The notes under the pieces are model-generated. The model did no database searches, was not told the origin of the DNA, and saw only the letters and a program-made list of their open reading frames with translations. A program made the position numbers and the translations under genes. A DNA stretch of 64,000 nucleotides from Agrobacterium vitis (GTDB taxonomy: Bacteria; Pseudomonadota; Alphaproteobacteria; Rhizobiales; Rhizobiaceae), in contig NZ_CP118260.1 in assembly GCF_013337045.2 (NCBI RefSeq), forward strand, positions 806,001 through 870,000. The letters are read 5' to 3'. The number at the start of each line of letters is the position of its first letter. Positions within the stretch are counted from its first letter, which is position 1. Positions 27,853 through 36,589 of this stretch are shown one piece after another.

Positions 27853-28050
27853 GACAATATCCTGATTAAGACCAAGGGATCGGAGGCGCTCAGGCATCCT
27901 TGCCTTGCTGATCGAGAAGGCTCGTTGTTCTCAAATTGTGAACGATACGTCAATTATTGTCCATCTATCTGAAACAGTCGAGATGTGGGAAAACGCCTTC
28001 ACAGTTTTCTAACCAATTTGCGTTTCGCAGTCATCACACTGGAGCCTTCC

Positions 28051-28497
28051 ATGTCAAATACCAATAACGCGATCCTTCTGCTCGCCAGAATTCTTCTCTC
28101 CTTCATCTTCATCCTGTCCGGCTTCGGCAAGCTGACCGATCCGGCTTCCACGGCCGGCATGATCACGGGTGCCGGCCTGCCTGCTGCAACGGCTCTGGCC
28201 TATCTGGCCGGTGCCTTCGAACTGATCACGGGTCTTTCCGTCCTCGTCGGCTTCCAGACGAAGATTGTTGGCTGGGCCTTGGCGCTGTTTTGCGTCTTCA
28301 CCGGCGCTGTCTTCCATAGCGGCACGGTCGCCGTTCCCGGCTGGCCGGATGCAGCACTGGGCTGGATCAACACGCTGAACGGCATCATGATGATGAAGAA
28401 CTTTACCCTCGCTGGCGCTTATATCCTGCTGGCAACGGTTGGAGCTGGCGCCTACTCGCTCGACGCCCGTCGCGGTGGTAAGCTGGCGCTTGCCTGA
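28051..28497 (+). CDS. DoxX family membrane protein
   Basis: 148 residues, four membrane helices, with the DoxX signature at the start (ILLLARILLSFIFILSGFGKLTDP) and helix 2 containing AYLAGAFELITGLSVLVGF. The ATG at 28051 follows GGAG. Family members are redox-linked membrane proteins; function here is unknown. It is divergent from the GST gene and the two may share a control region (GTTCTCAAATTGTGAAC dyad at about 27926). Confidence 0.88.
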   Translation: MSNTNNAILLLARILLSFIFILSGFGKLTDPASTAGMITGAGLPAATALAYLAGAFELITGLSVLVGFQTKIVGWALALFCVFTGAVFHSGTVAVPGWPDAALGWINTLNGIMMMKNFTLAGAYILLATVGAGAYSLDARRGGKLALA

Positions 28498-28574
28498 TAT
28501 GCAGGGGGCTATTCAATATAGCCGATAAAATTTTCTGTATCGACCGGCTCTTTCAAGCCGGGATAAATACAAAG

Positions 28575-28603
28575 GCCCGTCGGAGCGATCCGACGGGCTT
28601 TTT
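28575..28603 (+). terminator. Rho-independent terminator of the DoxX gene
   Basis: GCCCGTCGGA-GCGA-TCCGACGGGC is a perfect 10-bp stem with a tetraloop, directly followed by TTTTT. It lies 77 bp after the DoxX stop. On the minus strand it is preceded by AAAAA, so it could also serve the 43-residue peptide gene from the other side. Confidence 0.9.
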
Positions 28604-28697
28604 GCTTTGAACGGCATGCTGTGATGGATCACGCACATCGTCTGGGAATTTGTCAGGGAAAGGAACCCCCGTTTTGCCTGACAAACTCTAAACAGCC

Positions 28698-28829
28698 TTA
28701 GCCGCCGTGAGGGCCGGAGCAAACCTTGGTGATCGGATTGCAGACTCCTGCGTTTGCTATGGTGAATGTTTCACCAGTGCCCAAGAACAGCGAGACAATA
28801 ATAAGTGCTTTCATGTGGTATTTCATCAT
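28698..28829 (-). CDS. Small exported two-cysteine peptide (43 aa)
   Basis: Translating 28829 down to 28698 gives MMKYHMKALIIVSLFL... ending VCNPITKVCSGPHGG and a TAA stop. Residues 3-25 look like a signal peptide (Lys, then a hydrophobic core, then IANA as a cleavage site at about 27). The mature peptide would be about 16 residues with two cysteines six residues apart. GGGGG lies 3-5 bp upstream of the paired ATG codons. I do not recognise the family. It sits at the edge of a very AT-rich gap. Confidence 0.6.
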   Translation of the reverse strand: MMKYHMKALIIVSLFLGTGETFTIANAGVCNPITKVCSGPHGG

Positions 28830-29239
28830 TACCCCCAGATATGATTAGAATAATAATCACGGAAACAATATAAAAACCACCATATATCGAATGATAGATA
28901 GTTATATTTATTTATATTTTTGATAAAATATAAATTTACTTTTTATAGAGTATCCGTGCCAATCAATTAGATGTCTGTTTTGCCGTAAGTCAATTATTTA
29001 TTTATATAGAAAAATCATTAAATGATATTTTCTATATAAATACATATTCAAAATGTCGTAAAAATGATATTTTAAATCAATTTAAGAGCTGATATACGCC
29101 ATAAACGAACTTTAAATAAAAATGATAATAAATTTTAAAAAAATAAATAGTTACCAAAATTATATTGTCTATGCGCCTTTTTTTCAAAAAAAGACTTATG
29201 TATAGAATTCTATTTATTGAGATGGAATGTTTCAGAAGA
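28830..29239. other. Extreme AT-rich noncoding segment
   Basis: Counting bases from 28861 to 29220 gives 74 G or C in 360, about 21%, against roughly 60% around it. No ORF longer than a few codons is supported. Such tracts are typical targets for xenogeneic silencers (MucR/Ros-type in rhizobia) or hold strong promoters; it lies directly upstream of the 43-residue peptide gene. Confidence 0.85.
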
Positions 29240-29273
29240 AAAAGCCCAGCGTCTATTGAGACCCCGGGCTTTT
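29240..29273 (-). terminator. Rho-independent terminator of the hisZ-hisG operon
   Basis: AAAGCCC and GGGCTTT bracket an inner GTCT-ATTG-AGAC stem; on the minus strand it ends GGGCTTTTTC. It lies 64 bp after the hisG stop codon. Confidence 0.85.
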
Positions 29274-29336
29274 ACGTCATTATTGATTTTGTGAAATGCG
29301 AGAAACTGTCGACTACATTACGTTTGCTCGGATAAT

Positions 29337-30029
29337 TCAGAGTGCGCTTCTGACCGCGTCGATAATTCTGGCAATCTGAACATTGCCTTCATGCTCTGGC
29401 TTGCGGGCGCGCACCAGGCAGGCCTGCGAACGCAGGATGATGCCATCACCTAGCACCTTCAGGTGGTTGGCCTTCAGCGTCGATCCGGTCGAGGTGATAT
29501 CAACGATTATGTCGGCCTGGCCAGCGGCGGGCGCACCTTCGGTGGCTCCCAGGCTTTCAACAATCCGGTAGAGTTGAATACCGTGCTGGCGGGAAAAGAA
29601 CTGCTGGGTCAGGCGCCAGTATTTGGTGGCTATCGCCAGTCTTCGGCCATGGCGGGCGCGAAATTCCTGCGCCACATCCCCCAGATCCGCCATGCTGTCC
29701 ACGTCCAGCCAGATATCCGGCACGGCGACCACCACATCGGCATGGCCAAAACCAAGCCGTGCGGCGATTTCCACCCGCTTGTCGGCATCCGCCAGTTCTT
29801 CGCGGATCAGGTCCTCGCCAGTGACCCCGAAATCGACGGTGCCGTTGCCGATCTCGCGGGAAATTTCCGAGGCGGAAAGATAGGCGATTTCGATATCCTC
29901 GCCTTCGACGCGGCCGCGATAGGAGCGGTCATTGCCGACAGCGGTAATGGTCAGCCCGGCACGTGCAAAAATCGCCGAGGCGTCTTCCTTCATCCGGCCC
30001 TTGGAGGGCAATCCGATGGTAATGGTCAT
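29337..30029 (-). CDS. hisG: ATP phosphoribosyltransferase, short form
   Basis: Catalyses the first step of histidine synthesis, joining ATP and PRPP. At 230 residues it is the short HisG that lacks the C-terminal regulatory domain and needs HisZ. Motifs: GLPSKGRM at the N-terminus, FGVTGEDL, and the PRPP-binding [15 protein letters not shown] near residue 178. The ATG shares its A with the hisZ stop (TGATG), so the two are translationally coupled. Confidence 0.96.
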   Translation of the reverse strand: MTITIGLPSKGRMKEDASAIFARAGLTITAVGNDRSYRGRVEGEDIEIAYLSASEISREIGNGTVDFGVTGEDLIREELADADKRVEIAARLGFGHADVVVAVPDIWLDVDSMADLGDVAQEFRARHGRRLAIATKYWRLTQQFFSRQHGIQLYRIVESLGATEGAPAAGQADIIVDITSTGSTLKANHLKVLGDGIILRSQACLVRARKPEHEGNVQIARIIDAVRSAL

Positions 30030-31147
30030 CAGCGCGCCCTCGCCAGTTCGATGCGGTCCAGCCAGAGTGAGAAGCCAACGGCGGGAATGGTGTGTTTTGC
30101 ACCAAGCAGTGTCAGCAGCCGGTCGAACCGCCCGCCACCGGCCAAAACGGCGGGTTCGCCGGAAAGCGCCACTTCAAACACCAGACCGGTGTAATAATCC
30201 AGTGGTCGGCCAAAGGCGGCGCGATAGGTGATCCGGGTGAGATCGACGCCAAGGTCGGTCAGTGCAGCGATCCGTGCCTCAAACCCTGCGAGAGCCGCAC
30301 CCAGCGACAGGCCCGCCGCATCGGCAAAGCCCGCCAAGGCCGCGGCGGCTTCGCTCAGCGGCAATTCCAGCGATAGAAACTCGCGCAGTAATAACAGGGC
30401 GGCGCCATCCAGCCGGGTTTCGGCCAGCGCCAGCTTTTCCTTCAGCCTCGCGGCAATTTCGCGGGGGCTGCGGCTGGCATTGGTGGAATAGCCGGTGTCT
30501 TCCATGGTCCGGTCGAGATGGGCGATCAGCCCGGCTTCGTCGCCCGACGATAGCAGCGCTTCCACAGCCGGGTCGAGACCATGCGCCGTTTGTGGGCTGG
30601 CCAGGGTTTTCAACAGTTGATCGAGATGGGTGCTGTCGCCAAACGCCTGGATCAGCCGTCTTTGCCAGCCGGAGGGCAGGCCGAGTGTCTTGACCACGGC
30701 CTCAAACACCGCTTGATCGCCAAGCATGACGGTCAGTGGCCGACCGGGCAGCAGCTTGTGCAGAATGCCGATGGCATCATTAATGGCGCGGGCATCGGCG
30801 CGGGCCGTGGCGGGCTCGCCCAGATCTTCGATACCGGCCTGATAGAATTCATTGCCGCCTTCACGGCGCTGGCGAAACACTTCGCCCAGATAGGCGTAGC
30901 GTTTCGGCGTGCCGGTGGCGTTTTCAATATGGCTGAGACAGACGGGAATGGTGAATTCCGGTCGTAGACATAGGCTTTCGCCAGTCTCGCTTTCCGTGAG
31001 GAAAATCCGGCGGCGCAAATCCTCGCCCGCCATATCCAGAAACGGCTCGGCGGGCTGGATAACCGGGGTATCGACCCTTGCTGCGCCACGCGCGGCAAAA
31101 TCATCAAGAAGAGCACCGGCGAAATCCGGCATATTGATCAGAGGCAT
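30029..31147 (-). CDS. hisZ: ATP phosphoribosyltransferase regulatory subunit
   Basis: 372 residues, a histidyl-tRNA synthetase paralogue without tRNA charging activity that binds histidine and activates short-form HisG. The class II core is visible ([32 protein letters not shown] for motif 2, and YYTGLVFEV). Key differences from true HisRS include the altered active-site loops and the missing anticodon-binding domain. Coupled to hisG; true hisS lies 1.3 kb upstream on the same strand. Confidence 0.95.
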   Translation of the reverse strand: MPLINMPDFAGALLDDFAARGAARVDTPVIQPAEPFLDMAGEDLRRRIFLTESETGESLCLRPEFTIPVCLSHIENATGTPKRYAYLGEVFRQRREGGNEFYQAGIEDLGEPATARADARAINDAIGILHKLLPGRPLTVMLGDQAVFEAVVKTLGLPSGWQRRLIQAFGDSTHLDQLLKTLASPQTAHGLDPAVEALLSSGDEAGLIAHLDRTMEDTGYSTNASRSPREIAARLKEKLALAETRLDGAALLLLREFLSLELPLSEAAAALAGFADAAGLSLGAALAGFEARIAALTDLGVDLTRITYRAAFGRPLDYYTGLVFEVALSGEPAVLAGGGRFDRLLTLLGAKHTIPAVGFSLWLDRIELARAR

Positions 31148-31211
31148 TGACTATCCCGGTCAGTTACGCATGCATTCGGGATAATCCGAACACCACCCTT
31201 TGACTGCTATG

Positions 31212-31319
31212 TCAATGATGGGTCTGGCTATGCTGCCATTTTTTATAGGCCAGCAGGCCCCCGGCCAGAACCAGCAGGCCAAGCGGCATGACAGTGTAGA
31301 TCTGCTCAAAACTTGTCAC
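31212..31319 (-). CDS. Tiny single-helix membrane protein (35 aa)
   Basis: A GTG start at 31319 overlaps the TGA of the 80-residue gene (GTGA), a strong sign of translational coupling. The 35-residue product has one membrane helix (MPLGLLVLAGGLLAY, residues 11-25) followed by KKWQHSQTHH, a basic, His-rich tail. Too short for a family assignment. Probably the last gene of a three-gene operon of small membrane proteins. Confidence 0.5.
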   Translation of the reverse strand: MTSFEQIYTVMPLGLLVLAGGLLAYKKWQHSQTHH

Positions 31320-31558
31320 TGTTTCATCTCCAGAATAGAGAACCTTGCCAGTATATGTAGCACGATTGCCAGAAAAATCCAGAAGACGAAGCCAAGCAGC
31401 GGTAATTTATGATCACCATTGGGCGAAAGGCTGCTGGCAGCAATCGGCGCGGCCACGCCGACCGTAAGGCAAACGGTGGACAGCCGGTCGAACCACGAGG
31501 CTTCGAGCTTCTTCATCTCGTTCCATTGGGTGACCGGAATGGGGGCGCTGTCTTGCAA
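31316..31558 (-). CDS. Small two-helix membrane protein (80 aa)
   Basis: 80 residues with two predicted helices (about residues 28-46 and 54-73). The TTG start at 31558 is preferred because GGAGA lies 6 bp upstream; an internal ATG at 31516 is the alternative. It lies 76 bp after the stop of the 154-residue protein and overlaps the next tiny gene. I do not recognise the family. Confidence 0.6.
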   Translation of the reverse strand: MQDSAPIPVTQWNEMKKLEASWFDRLSTVCLTVGVAAPIAASSLSPNGDHKLPLLGFVFWIFLAIVLHILARFSILEMKQ

Positions 31559-31634
31559 AACTGTCTCCGTGGTTGCGATTCCAGTCTATCTCAGCTTGAG
31601 CGGGCCGTCACCTCGGATGCACCCTTGCTCACAG

Positions 31635-32099
31635 TCAATCCTCAGTTTGGCGACCGTCTTTCTCCTGACCCTGGTGTTGTCTCAGGAATTGCCGCACGCG
31701 CTCAAGGGCGTCAGCCGGATCGGAGCGGCGGTGGTATTCTTCGAGAATGATCTGTTCGATCTGCTGACGGATGGTCCGGCGTCCCAATTCTTCGCTATCG
31801 TGCAGGGTACGGTTCTGCGGCAGCAGGGCGTGGCGGGCTTCCTCCAACCGGGTTTGAAGGTTCGTTGCCGCGTCGAGAATGGTGACGTCGATAATTTCCG
31901 CCGAGTCTTCCGGGCGCTGTGGTGGTTGGTAAATTGCCGCTTGGGGTGGGTTTCCCGGTCTCTCCCGCCTGGGGCGCAGCAGCAGCGCCAACACGCTGAC
32001 CGCAAAACCCGGCGGTGTCACGATGACCAGCGCCTTGATCCAATCGGATGAGGATTGCCACGTATCGAAAAGATCGGCCCAGAGGTTGTAATCGGCCAT
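31635..32099 (-). CDS. Hypothetical membrane-anchored protein (154 aa)
   Basis: Starting from the ATG at 32099 (GGGAGG 10 bp upstream), 154 residues: one helix near residues 22-41 (WIKALVIVTPPGFAVSVLALLL) then an Arg/Pro-rich linker and a charged helical C-terminal domain (about 85-150) rich in Gln, Glu and Arg that may form a coiled coil. Longer upstream in-frame starts run into the hairpin cluster and are unlikely. Family unknown. Confidence 0.65.
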   Translation of the reverse strand: MADYNLWADLFDTWQSSSDWIKALVIVTPPGFAVSVLALLLRPRRERPGNPPQAAIYQPPQRPEDSAEIIDVTILDAATNLQTRLEEARHALLPQNRTLHDSEELGRRTIRQQIEQIILEEYHRRSDPADALERVRQFLRQHQGQEKDGRQTED

Positions 32100-32130
32100 T
32101 GTCCATTGCCTCCCACGCTTGAAAACCAAG

Positions 32131-32386
32131 CGATCGCCAGAGAACGGTCTCTGGCGATCGGGGAGGTAGAAAAGCCGCACAGAAACGACCGCCCTGGCCT
32201 TTAAGCCGAAGCTCTGGACATACGCCAAGGCCTCCCCGACCATAGAAGGATGGAGAGTGGACCGTATAAACATAGTCCACCGCCTCAGCCACAAACCTAT
32301 GGCTGAGGGGTGTCTTTATAACGACCGACACGGGCCGTTCTGTAAGGAGTTTCTACGCTCCGGGATCGGTGCGTTACAACCGATCC
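32131..32386. repeat. Cluster of seven inverted repeats
   Basis: Seven successive stems with different sequences: 12 bp perfect at 32131-32160 (loop AACGGT); GGCCTT/AAGGCC 32196-32232; GTGGAC/GTCCAC 32257-32280; CCTCAGCC/GGCTGAGG 32283-32308; GTGTC/GACAC 32310-32331; GGAG/CTCC 32346-32361; GGATCGGT/ACCGATCC 32363-32386. The region between hisS and the 154-residue gene (370 bp) otherwise holds nothing coding. It could be a structured RNA, but its strand and boundaries are unknown. Confidence 0.6.
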
Positions 32387-32469
32387 TGAACTGGTTCTAG
32401 CGTATAAAGAGTGGAGGGGGAAGGGGGCGTTAAAGGGCGTAATATTCTCTTTTGCCGACTTCAAAAAAC

Positions 32470-34068
32470 CTACTTCGCCCGCGCCCGATCTTCCGCCTGG
32501 GCGGCCAGAATTTCCTTCACCTTGGCCACAAGCTCGGCTTCCGGCACGACGATCTGCGCCACGCGGGATTCGCGCCATTCGGTGTTGTCGGTGATCTCGC
32601 CTGACAGACGCTTGCCTTCGATCAGGTCCTTGATTTGCACCACGCCCTGTTCGCGCTCATCGCCGCCCTGAATGATGGCGATGGGGGAGCCGCGACGGTC
32701 GGCATATTTCAGCTGATTGCCGAATTTCTTCCAGTTGCCCTGGTACATTTCAGCGCGAATGCCTTCATTGCGAAGCGCCTGGGTAAAGCGCTGATAGCGC
32801 CCCATGCTCTCGACATCGCCGTCCATGACTGTGATCAGAACCGGCGCGATCACCTCGTCAGCGCCCAGCTTGCCCAGGTTCTTCAGCGCCGTCATCAGGC
32901 GCGAGACGCCAATGGAAAAGCCGGTGGCCGGAACGGGCTGGCCCATGAAGCGCGAGACGAGGCCATCGTAGCGGCCACCACCGCCAACTGAGCCGAACAC
33001 GACCTTTTCGCCTTTTTCATTGGTGACGTCGAAGGTCAGTTCGGCTTCATAGACTGGGCCGGTGTAGTATTCGAGGCCTCGGACGACGGAGGGGTCAAAT
33101 CGGATTCTTTTCGAGCCATATCCTGCCGCCGCTATGAGTTTAAACATCTGTTCCAACTCTTGAATAACGGGTGACGCATCCCCTATGATCGCTTCCAAGC
33201 AGGTGATGGTTCTCAGATTTGAGTAGAAATATTGGCCGGTACCTCCAAATTGATTAGAGCTCTCGACTTCATCACCTTCCACCAAATTATTATCGTCTTC
33301 ATATCGAGCGTAGCCAGACATGTTTTGCGTTGCAAGATAGGAGCTAATTAGCTGAATCTGTTCTTCAACTAGTCCTGCCCCTTTTGTAACGTCTCCGCTT
33401 TCGTCCTTTCGCCCTTCTCCGAGCAAAAGCTTTACACCTTCGATGCCGAATTTATCGAACTTGTCCATTGCGCGAAGGACATTTAGCTTTTGCGCGTCAT
33501 CGACAATTTCAGCTGCTTGCATGACCGCATCCAAAACCTTTCGGTTATTCACCCGGATCACGTAATCACCGCGCTTGATGCCCAGCGCTTCCAGCGTATC
33601 GGCCATCATCATGCACATTTCGGCATCGGCCTGCACGCCCGGCGCGCCAACGCTGTCGGCATCGAACTGCATGAACTGGCGGAAACGGCCCGGCCCCGGC
33701 TTTTCATTGCGGAACACATAGCCGGCGCGGTAGGTGCGGTAGGGCAGTTGGATTTCGTTGAAATTTTCCGCGACATGGCGGGCGAGTGGTGCGGTCAGGT
33801 CGTAGCGCAGGCTCATCCATTGCTCGTCATCGTCCTGAAGCGAGAACACGCCTTCGTTGGGGCGGTCGCTATCGGGCAGGAATTTTCCGAGCGCATCGGT
33901 ATATTCAAACAGCGGTGTCTCAATGGGATCGAAGCCGTAGCGCTCATAGACTTCGCGGATTTTCGCGGTCATCTCGTTGACGGCACGGATGTCATGGGCT
34001 TCCCGATCCACGAAACCACGCGGCAGGCGGGCTCTCAGTTTCTGGGGCTTTTTGGTCTTTTCGCTCAT
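32470..34068 (-). CDS. hisS: Histidyl-tRNA synthetase
   Basis: Charges tRNA-His. About 532 residues with the class II core: motif 1 region ([27 protein letters not shown]), motif 2 ([20 protein letters not shown]), HisA motif [12 protein letters not shown] near residue 328, motif 3 region ([11 protein letters not shown]) and the anticodon-binding domain. The ATG at 34068 is used; a GTG three codons upstream is possible. The part encoding roughly residues 175-332, the insertion domain, has a base composition clearly lower in GC than the flanks (see findings). Confidence 0.96.
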   Translation of the reverse strand: MSEKTKKPQKLRARLPRGFVDREAHDIRAVNEMTAKIREVYERYGFDPIETPLFEYTDALGKFLPDSDRPNEGVFSLQDDDEQWMSLRYDLTAPLARHVAENFNEIQLPYRTYRAGYVFRNEKPGPGRFRQFMQFDADSVGAPGVQADAEMCMMMADTLEALGIKRGDYVIRVNNRKVLDAVMQAAEIVDDAQKLNVLRAMDKFDKFGIEGVKLLLGEGRKDESGDVTKGAGLVEEQIQLISSYLATQNMSGYARYEDDNNLVEGDEVESSNQFGGTGQYFYSNLRTITCLEAIIGDASPVIQELEQMFKLIAAAGYGSKRIRFDPSVVRGLEYYTGPVYEAELTFDVTNEKGEKVVFGSVGGGGRYDGLVSRFMGQPVPATGFSIGVSRLMTALKNLGKLGADEVIAPVLITVMDGDVESMGRYQRFTQALRNEGIRAEMYQGNWKKFGNQLKYADRRGSPIAIIQGGDEREQGVVQIKDLIEGKRLSGEITDNTEWRESRVAQIVVPEAELVAKVKEILAAQAEDRARAK

Positions 34069-34168
34069 GATCGGCACCGAATGCTAGGGGAGTGTGTGTT
34101 GCGGCTGTCTTAGTGGATGACGCCCTGAGCGGCAAGGCCGAAGGCTGGTTTCGGCAAGTTGTCTGTAG

Positions 34169-34183
34169 TATGCTGAGAGCATA
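34169..34183. promoter_or_regulatory. Palindromic operator of the toxin-antitoxin pair
   Basis: TATGCT-GAG-AGCATA is a perfect 15-bp palindrome 12 bp before the antitoxin ATG, partly overlapping the AAAGGA ribosome site. RelB-type antitoxins repress their own operon by binding such sites. Confidence 0.65.
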
Positions 34184-34195
34184 AAGGAATAAGCC

Positions 34196-34423
34196 ATGAA
34201 CAAAGCTGTCGCCATTGATCTTCCGGAAGATGTTCACCAACTGCTATCACGCCGGGCAGCGGAAGCTGGAACCCGTCTCGATACCTATGTACTGGAATTG
34301 ATCGAGCACCACCTGGAGGATCTGTCTGACGTGGCAGCCGCCGATGCGGCCTTATCTCGCCTGAAAAACGGCGAGGATAAAGTGCTGTCCTCAGAGGAGT
34401 TTTGGCGTGGCCTGGACGATTGA
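34196..34423 (+). CDS. RelB-like antitoxin
   Basis: 75 residues. An N-terminal ribbon-helix-helix-like segment (NKAVAIDLPEDVHQLLSRRAAEAGTRL...) is followed by an acidic helix ending SSEEFWRGLDD, the usual toxin-neutralising tail. AAAGGA lies 7 bp before the ATG. Its end overlaps the toxin start by 17 bp, so the two are co-translated. Family placement by layout and pattern. Confidence 0.75.
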   Translation: MNKAVAIDLPEDVHQLLSRRAAEAGTRLDTYVLELIEHHLEDLSDVAAADAALSRLKNGEDKVLSSEEFWRGLDD

Positions 34424-34676
34424 ATATCTGCAATCCGTTCAGAAAACAGTCCGCAAGCTTGATCCTCAAACCCGAAAACGCCTTCGAGATTTTCTGGAGC
34501 AGCGTCTGCTTGAGGCGGAAGATCCAAGGCAGATCGGCAAGGCCTTGAAAGGATCGCAACTGGGTGAGTATTGGCGATATCGGGTGGGTGATTATAGAGT
34601 GATTTGCGATATCCAGGACCAGAGACTTGTTGTTCTTGTTGTTGAAATCGGTCACCGCAGCGACGTGTATCGATAG
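34407..34676 (+). CDS. RelE/ParE-family toxin
   Basis: 89 residues in the RelE fold: MAWTIEYLQSVQKTVRKLDPQTRKRL, then LKGSQLGEYWRYRVGDYRVICDI and the C-terminal EIGHRSDVYR. The GxYWRYRxGDYRVIxxI strand and the GHRxxVY end are hallmarks of RelE mRNA endoribonucleases. It directly follows the antitoxin and is only 2 bp from the next gene. Confidence 0.88.
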   Translation: MAWTIEYLQSVQKTVRKLDPQTRKRLRDFLEQRLLEAEDPRQIGKALKGSQLGEYWRYRVGDYRVICDIQDQRLVVLVVEIGHRSDVYR

Positions 34677-34678
34677 AC

Positions 34679-35443
34679 ATGATCCTCGAAGCGCTGAATT
34701 ACGCGGCAACATGGTGGGTGACGTCGAAAGCGCATCGGCCTTATATCCGCTATTCCATCAATCTCTGGTCGCGCGCCCGCCGCTGCGCCAGCGATTGGGC
34801 TGAGCATGAGCGCAATTGCAAGCAGGCGGTCCTGCATGCGGCACAGCCGGTCATGCCACGCCGCACGGTTGTCGTGCTTGGCTCCGGCCTGCTGCGCGAC
34901 GTGCCTATTTTGGAATTATCGAGGGCCTTCGATACGGTCGTGTTGGTGGATCTGGTGCATGTCGCCAGTGTCCGGGCCTGGGTGGCGATGAAGGGGCTGA
35001 AGAATGTCCGTTTCATTGAGCGTGATCTCTCCGGTTACGATGCGCTGAAACAGGGAGAGGTGCCGGAGCCGCTGGATTTCCTGCGCCGCGTTCCATGGCT
35101 TGATCTGGTGGTCTCGGCCAATGTTCTTTCCCAGATCGGCATGGGCGCCAAGAAGCGGCTGGCCGGGGAGGCGGCGGGGGCGATGCCTGGGGATAGCGTT
35201 GCCCGGCTGATCCGCGCTCATCTCGACGGGCTGGCGCACTTGCCCGCCCGCACCTGTCTGCTCACGGATATTTCCTTCTCCGTCATCGACCGAAATGGGG
35301 TTTTGCGTGAGGAAACCGATCTTCTGGCGGGTATTGTGCCGCCTGAAGCAGAGCAGGGCTGGGATTGGCCAGTTGCGCCGCTGGGTGAGGAGAGCAAGGA
35401 CTACCGGATTCTCCATAAGGTCATATATGCTTGCTCAGGTTGA
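34679..35443 (+). CDS. Rossmann-fold, methyltransferase-like protein of unknown function
   Basis: 254 residues. A glycine motif VVVLGSGLLRDVP (about residues 63-75) and a downstream acidic strand VVLVDLVH (86-93) fit an S-adenosylmethionine-dependent class I methyltransferase fold, followed by LVVSANVLSQI. The N-terminal 60 residues are basic and aromatic. Only 2 bp after the toxin stop, so possibly in the same transcript, and 37 bp before a glycosyltransferase gene. The substrate is unknown. Confidence 0.7.
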   Translation: MILEALNYAATWWVTSKAHRPYIRYSINLWSRARRCASDWAEHERNCKQAVLHAAQPVMPRRTVVVLGSGLLRDVPILELSRAFDTVVLVDLVHVASVRAWVAMKGLKNVRFIERDLSGYDALKQGEVPEPLDFLRRVPWLDLVVSANVLSQIGMGAKKRLAGEAAGAMPGDSVARLIRAHLDGLAHLPARTCLLTDISFSVIDRNGVLREETDLLAGIVPPEAEQGWDWPVAPLGEESKDYRILHKVIYACSG

Positions 35444-35479
35444 TTCGAATTGTGACTGACAGGGTCATCGGGGGGTGGC

Positions 35480-36589
35480 ATGAATTTTCTGTTTCTGGAT
35501 ACGAGTGGCATCGATTACGATCCGGAAACGCCTCTGCAAAAGCCACTCGGTGGCACGCAATCCGCTATTGCCTATCTTTCCGAGGAATTGGTCAAGGCTG
35601 GTGCCACGGTGACCCTGATGAACAATCCCAGCCACGCGCGGGTGGTAAAGGGTGTTCGGCTGGTGGAAAGCAGCACTATCGGACGTGAGGGCTTCGACCA
35701 GTTCGATATCGTCGTCGTGGTTTCGGTGGCGTTGGGCATCAAATTTCGTCAGGTCGTTCCCAAGCATATTCCCATGGTGCTTTATTGCCATCACGCTGCC
35801 GATCAGGTGTCGGTTTCGACCCTGCGCAATGCGGAGGAACGGGCCGTATGGGATGCCTTTGTCATGGTGAGCGATTGGCAGCTCAACGATTATGCCAAGG
35901 CCTTTGGCGTAGAGCCAACGCGGGCCGCGGTGATCGGCAATGCAATGTCTCCAGCTTTTCTGGAACGTCCGTTGCAACCTGCATGGTTTGAGATCGGTGC
36001 TCCGCCAGTTCTGACCTATACCAGCACAGCCTTTCGCGGATTGGAGATTCTACTGTTAGCTTTTCCATCCATTCGCGCTCGATTGTCGGGAGCAGAGCTT
36101 AAAATTTTCTCGGGCATAAATATTAATACAGCTGATGGTCGGAATGACCCCAATGCCTATCTCTATGAAGTTGCACGCAGCCTAGCGGGTGTGACCCACC
36201 ATGGTTCCGTTTCGCAGAAAAAACTGGCTGATGTCATGGGGAATGCTGCTGCCCTGACTTATCCATCGATATTCGCAGAAACCTTTTGCATAGCCGCTGT
36301 CGAAGCCTTGGCCAGCGGGGCGGATGTGCTGACGACGCGACTTGGTGCGCTACCGGACGTTTTAAATGGACTTGGCCAATTCATGGATATGGCACCATCG
36401 CAACGGCAACTCGCGCAGAACTATATCGAATTTGCCAGTGAGGCCTTGGCAGCAATGAAGCGAGATCCGGCGGCAGCCGCAGCACGGCGACAAGAGCGGA
36501 CGCAATATGTCCGTACTCACTTCACCTGGGCGCGGCGGGCGCAGCAATGGCTGGATCTGGCAGATCAGATCAAACGTAGGAAAGGGTGA
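35480..36589 (+). CDS. Glycosyltransferase, GT4-like
   Basis: 369 residues in the GT-B fold. The N-terminus (LGGTQSAIAYLSEELVKAGATVTLMN) and the C-terminal donor-binding part with GSVSQKKLADVMGNAAALTYPSIFAETFCIAAVEALASGA, including the E-x7-E signature, indicate a retaining family 4 enzyme. Donor and acceptor unknown; probably surface polysaccharide or a glycolipid. Its TGA overlaps the GTG start of the next gene. The centre (36000-36180) is somewhat lower in GC. Confidence 0.88.
   Translation: MNFLFLDTSGIDYDPETPLQKPLGGTQSAIAYLSEELVKAGATVTLMNNPSHARVVKGVRLVESSTIGREGFDQFDIVVVVSVALGIKFRQVVPKHIPMVLYCHHAADQVSVSTLRNAEERAVWDAFVMVSDWQLNDYAKAFGVEPTRAAVIGNAMSPAFLERPLQPAWFEIGAPPVLTYTSTAFRGLEILLLAFPSIRARLSGAELKIFSGININTADGRNDPNAYLYEVARSLAGVTHHGSVSQKKLADVMGNAAALTYPSIFAETFCIAAVEALASGADVLTTRLGALPDVLNGLGQFMDMAPSQRQLAQNYIEFASEALAAMKRDPAAAAARRQERTQYVRTHFTWARRAQQWLDLADQIKRRKG

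Noticed and set aside
32100..32469. tRNA gene or integron attC array in the hairpin cluster
   Set aside because: No cloverleaf with a T-loop GTTCxAxxC in the right place and CCA end; stems have no shared attC core (GTTRRRY).
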